Below, piece by piece: positions 21,990 to 25,399 of a DNA stretch of 25,399 nt. Both the position numbers and the translations under genes were made by a program. The DNA is from a virus: the IMG/VR virus record IMGVR_UViG_3300040801_002993, positions 1 to 25,399 of that record; one strand, 5' to 3'. The notes under the pieces are model-generated. The model was not told where the DNA came from. It made no database searches and was given only the letters and a program-made list of their open reading frames with translations. The stretch's first letter is position 1; the number at the start of each line of letters is the position of its first letter.

Positions 21990-23105
21990 ATGGAAGATAT
22001 TTTACAAAAAACAACTACCAACTTAAATAATGTAAAACAATATGTGACTCGTAATGCAGCAAGAGAATTATCTTCTCTATCTGAACCTTGTTATTATCCA
22101 AAAACAAAAAGAATATATTTTGAACTTTTAAATGCTTTGAAATTAACTGATAGGGAATTCAAACAATTCGTATTAAGAAATTACAAAGGAACTAAAGCTG
22201 AAAAGTGGGTCTTATGGAAGGATCCATTAACGAATCTATTAGTTTATATTATGCACTTATTTTTAAAAAATAATGACATTCGTTCGTTTGCATCTACAAT
22301 GGTTTATTATATGATTGTTCAATATTCAAGGTTGATGAACAAACAAATAAGATACTGTGATGCTGATGCATTTAAATATACCCTTGATACATTAACTCGA
22401 ACTCATTTATTTTTTAGAGAAAAAAGTATTCCAAATAGTTTATATTATCTAGCTAATATTATGCAAACAACATATAAAGATGATATTAAGGATTGGAATA
22501 TAGAGAGGTTAATTTTATTTATCGGTGCTGCAAGACATAGGATCTCACAAAGCGTAAAAAGTTTTGCAGAGAATTACTACAGAAGTAAGAAGGCGGGTGT
22601 ATCTATAAAAACACAAGCTGAACCGACTGATGATGAAGATTCACCGGTATATCAAATAAAAGTTTTTGAAAGAGGAACAAAAGCTATAGAATCTGCGGCA
22701 CAAAAAATTACTTCTTATAGAGTGACTGATAGAAAAGCTCTTGAAGATGCAAAAAAATACAGTAAAATAAAAACATCTATTGCAACATTAATTGTAAATG
22801 AATTGTCTACACCAAAATACTATGATGATATAAAAGTTGCTATGCAATTATTTTTGAAAGATGTTACAACTGTTTCTATGATTTGTGGTGATGATTACAG
22901 AATTCACGTTAAAAAACTAATGGCAATCAAAAGAACAAATGCTCAACTTTACTTCAAAGCACAGATTAATATTCTTCTAATGAAAATATTTGAGAATATT
23001 GGTTTTGACAAGTCTTATCAAAAATACACATCCCAAACCCAATTCATTATCAATTCATTTCTTGCATATTATGTGACAAGTGTATTAAGAAATCTTATCT
23101 GTTAA
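21990..23105 (+). CDS. Unrecognised helical baseplate-region protein
   Basis: 371 aa starting 2 nt after the gp6-like stop, so translation is coupled. It is nearly all alpha-helical, basic and Tyr/Lys/Leu-rich (TKRIYFELLNALKLTDREFKQ, YIMHLFLKNNDIRSF, RLILFIGAARHRIS, TLIVNELSTPKYYDDI). An acidic linker (about 209-217, PTDDEDSP) splits it in two helical halves. No membrane helix is clear and no catalytic motif is seen. Coupling to gp6 suggests a wedge partner or chaperone. The stop overlaps the stop of the convergent minus-strand gene by 4 nt, with no terminator between. Confidence 0.75.
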   Translation: MEDILQKTTTNLNNVKQYVTRNAARELSSLSEPCYYPKTKRIYFELLNALKLTDREFKQFVLRNYKGTKAEKWVLWKDPLTNLLVYIMHLFLKNNDIRSFASTMVYYMIVQYSRLMNKQIRYCDADAFKYTLDTLTRTHLFFREKSIPNSLYYLANIMQTTYKDDIKDWNIERLILFIGAARHRISQSVKSFAENYYRSKKAGVSIKTQAEPTDDEDSPVYQIKVFERGTKAIESAAQKITSYRVTDRKALEDAKKYSKIKTSIATLIVNELSTPKYYDDIKVAMQLFLKDVTTVSMICGDDYRIHVKKLMAIKRTNAQLYFKAQINILLMKIFENIGFDKSYQKYTSQTQFIINSFLAYYVTSVLRNLIC

Positions 23106-24352
23106 AGATTTATATTGATATTAATTGGCGATCTACTTATCAATTGGTCCGCAATATTTTCTAATGTTTGAGATATACGATTTGGCGGATTTTGTATTTC
23201 TTCCGCTGTTGGTTCTACTACTTGTGGTGCTTGATCTTTTGTCTGGATTACACTTTGTGATCTGCTTGATGCATTTTGTTCAGCTTGAAAATTTTGTACT
23301 TGTTCTTCAGTTTGTCCTTTTGTACTGAAATTTTGAATGCCATATTTCTGATCTTCAAGAGATTGTAAATATTTTCTTAATGTTGGTCTAGTTCTTGAAA
23401 TGTCTTTTCCTGATGCCAACATACTACTAAACAAACTTCCAAAATCAATTCTTACATCAACAACTCCCATTTTTTGTGTATAAGCAATTTGTTGTTGATC
23501 CCCACCTTTGATAATCGTAATATTTGAGATGAATGCTGGATCCAAATCGTAAATACCAGGTGATACAATTCTATGAATAAAAGGCCAGCTATATGTAATA
23601 CCATCTTGTGAATATGGTATCCCCAATAACATTAATGCTGCAATTGGGGCAACTATATATTTTTTTGTTACTTCTGGGTTTCCTGGATTTGGATTATACA
23701 GACGAATTGTCATTGTGTATGAAGGCTGAAATCCGCTTGTTTTCCAAACCATAGGAAAATCAATTCTTGATCCAGCAGCTAATCTTGATGTTAGATCAAC
23801 TCCACCTGAAATAGAAGAAGGTAACACGTTTCGTATCATATTTCCTGCTTTTTGCAATCCAGCTTGAATTTGTTCTCCCATTGGAAGATTGCCAGCTATA
23901 GTGTTTAAAGCTTCTGTGGCTGAACGTGCGCCCATCATTTGAGCGATAGATGCAGCTCCCTCTGATGCAACATCAGTAAACTTTTGAAGGAAATTTTCGC
24001 CATATTCATTTGTAAAACTATCTGTTGGGAAACTATCAGCTTGATATGCAACAGTTAAACAATCAACAGATTTTGGTTGATTAACATCAAATCCATATTG
24101 ATTTAGCAATGATCTAAAATTAGTTCTACTACTAGATTTTTCTTTTACTGTTCCACCGCTTCTTCTATCTGCACCCGCTGCATCTTGAAATGCTTTCACT
24201 CTTTGGAATAAAGTTAAACCTTTTGTGAATGAAGGAAGACCTGGATATATTCTGCATATCGGCATTGCATTTTCCATTACTGTATTGGTTCTGCCTTCCA
24301 GATTTGCTGGTGGCATTCCGATAATATAATCTATTGCTGTATATTCTGGCAT
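23102..24352 (-). CDS. Probable baseplate-tube junction protein (gp48/gp54-like)
   Basis: 416 aa, GAGGA nine bases before the ATG, 3 nt after the upstream gene. The central domain (about residues 196-320) has RIDFPMVWKTSGFQPSYTM, IRLYNPNPG, IVAPIAALMLLGIPYSQ, TYSWPFIHRIVSPGIYDLDPAFISNITIIKGG and MGVVDVRIDF. This follows the order that I associate with T4 gp48/gp54, the proteins that close the baseplate and start the tube. The N-terminal 195 residues look partly disordered and helical; the C-terminal 90 are Gln/Ser-rich and charged. T4 gp48 and gp54 are 364 and 320 aa. Minus-strand placement is unlike the other tail genes. Family placement is moderate. Confidence 0.6.
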   Translation of the reverse strand: MPEYTAIDYIIGMPPANLEGRTNTVMENAMPICRIYPGLPSFTKGLTLFQRVKAFQDAAGADRRSGGTVKEKSSSRTNFRSLLNQYGFDVNQPKSVDCLTVAYQADSFPTDSFTNEYGENFLQKFTDVASEGAASIAQMMGARSATEALNTIAGNLPMGEQIQAGLQKAGNMIRNVLPSSISGGVDLTSRLAAGSRIDFPMVWKTSGFQPSYTMTIRLYNPNPGNPEVTKKYIVAPIAALMLLGIPYSQDGITYSWPFIHRIVSPGIYDLDPAFISNITIIKGGDQQQIAYTQKMGVVDVRIDFGSLFSSMLASGKDISRTRPTLRKYLQSLEDQKYGIQNFSTKGQTEEQVQNFQAEQNASSRSQSVIQTKDQAPQVVEPTAEEIQNPPNRISQTLENIADQLISRSPINININL

Positions 24353-24355
24353 AGT

Positions 24356-25399
24356 TTAATCCTCAAATAAATTTCCTTTTGTTACCGCCTGTGTATATTC
24401 AGACATTTCATTATATGCTTTATTTGCGCCTGAAGATACAATCTTGGTTGCATTACTAATGTTTGTTGTAATCATCGTTGCTGATTGTGCCATTCCTTGT
24501 GATAATACACCAGTTGTCTTTTTAGCTGTATCTAATGCTTGCTCGCCTTGTTTTTCTAATTCATTTACAACGATTGCTCCTTGTGCTAATAATTGTTCTA
24601 CTTCGTCAGCTGCTAGTTTAGATACATCCTTATAAACTCCTGTCGCTTTATCAAAAAGATATGTTTTCCCTTTTGAATATTTATCAATTAGCATATCTTT
24701 AGCTGTTTTAACTGGGTGTGCTTTTGCAAATTTATCATGATAAGATTTTTCTAATGCTTCACGTTCCCATGAATCCATTTTCATTCCATTTCTGTATAAA
24801 TAAGTATGGAATGCTTTTTCTCTTTCAAGCCCGTACATATGTGGGTCTTCACCTATTCCACGCCCACGCATACCGCCTGCTTGAATCCACTTTTTTCTTA
24901 ACATTAATATTTCATCTGGGTTGTAATTTGAATAGGAATCCATATGTTCTGCAATATATTGACGTTGTGCATTATCAATAGCTAGTAAATGATTTTGCCC
25001 AAGCCAACCCATATCTTTATGGCGACCTTCTACTTTGCTTAATGCAGCCATTTCGCCTAGTCGTCTTTTTGATTCCCAGCCTTCAGCCCCACCAACATCT
25101 CTTGCTTTTTTAGAATCGTCCATCATATCTGCTGCTGTTTTTGCAGCATTTAATCTTGCTCTTTCATTTAGTTTATCTAAATTTCCCTGAATACTTTTTG
25201 TTATTCCTAACACTTCATCTATTTCTTTTCCAACAGCCCAACCCAAAGCGGCTGCAAGCGGCGGACCGAAAGCAGCTCCTATACCTGCAATAACTGATGG
25301 ATGTTTTAAAGCACCAAGGAAACCACCAGTCAATGATCTTCCAATCATTCCTGAGATACCACCACTGAATATTGGTCCTAATAATCCCATTGCGCTTGA
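24356..25399 (-). CDS. C-terminal part of a probable tail tape measure or tail protein (5' end outside window)
   Basis: The frame is open to the window edge (Ser-Ser-Ala before the Met at 25390) and no ribosome site is seen in the nine bases left, so the start is probably beyond the window. About the first 55 visible residues are Gly/Ala/Leu-rich and hydrophobic (GLLGPIFSGGISGMIGRSLTGG, GIGAAFGPPLAAALGWAVG), then the protein is helical and charged, ending in a Thr/Ser/Ala coiled tail. Hydrophobic blocks followed by long helices suit a tape measure end. It is directly upstream of the tube-junction candidate, and tape measure, junction and tube proteins work together. Other tail or membrane-active proteins are possible. 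Confidence 0.55.
   Translation of the reverse strand, partial: SSAMGLLGPIFSGGISGMIGRSLTGGFLGALKHPSVIAGIGAAFGPPLAAALGWAVGKEIDEVLGITKSIQGNLDKLNERARLNAAKTAADMMDDSKKARDVGGAEGWESKRRLGEMAALSKVEGRHKDMGWLGQNHLLAIDNAQRQYIAEHMDSYSNYNPDEILMLRKKWIQAGGMRGRGIGEDPHMYGLEREKAFHTYLYRNGMKMDSWEREALEKSYHDKFAKAHPVKTAKDMLIDKYSKGKTYLFDKATGVYKDVSKLAADEVEQLLAQGAIVVNELEKQGEQALDTAKKTTGVLSQGMAQSATMITTNISNATKIVSSGANKAYNEMSEYTQAVTKGNLFED

Noticed and set aside
1-25399. Integrase, transposase, insertion sequence, or attachment site.
   Set aside because: No such gene, no terminal inverted repeats and no target duplication are seen. The cassettes have regulatory ends but no sign of self-mobility.

Overview
The window is a piece of a large, AT-rich contractile-tailed bacteriophage (myovirus) genome. 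The best-supported genes are T4-type tail parts: sheath (9668-11653), tube (15383-16105), gp25-like wedge protein (18385-18837), gp6/Baseplate_J-like wedge protein (19519-21987), a gpI-like baseplate/fibre protein (3375-5603), a probable tube-baseplate junction protein (23102-24352, minus) and a probable end of the tape measure (24356 to the window edge, minus). The host is probably a Gram-negative bacterium, because the phage carries a CreA-like secreted protein. The host itself cannot be named from the sequence.

Layout. 1-5603: plus-strand run with a coiled-coil protein end, three tandem paralogues of a membrane-anchored, cysteine-hairpin family, an HD-domain hydrolase, an unknown protein and the large gpI-like protein. 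5689-6664: a promoter-like motif and an HTH-metallophosphoesterase. 6666-7780: minus-strand cassette 1, three small genes (two with zinc-ribbon cysteines). 7795-11653: plus-strand structural genes ending with the sheath. 11662-14738: minus-strand cassette 2 (radical SAM/SPASM-like protein, two proteins sharing a TDFVTNSSS N-terminus, an unknown protein, CreA-like protein). 14771-23105: plus-strand HAD-like protein, tube, a fourth cysteine-hairpin paralogue, gp26-like protein with an unannotated frameshift extension, and wedge genes. 23102-25399: two minus-strand tail genes that meet the wedge operon tail to tail.

The most unusual point is the shared plan of the two minus-strand cassettes inside the late structural region. 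Each starts about 40 nt downstream of the same roughly 40-nt element (7742-7780 and 14698-14738) and ends at a hairpin terminator (6666-6699 and 11662-11700). The element has a nearly invariant AT-rich loop and a stem with compensatory base changes. Plus-strand units restart after each cassette from a second motif, AGAACA-N3-TATAMA. I read the cassettes as separately controlled accessory units within the structural operon. The radical SAM plus TNSSS pair in cassette 2, the cysteine-hairpin membrane family and the frameshift at 18136-18142 are the main candidates for undescribed biology.

All family assignments are from reading motifs by eye. No database search was run.
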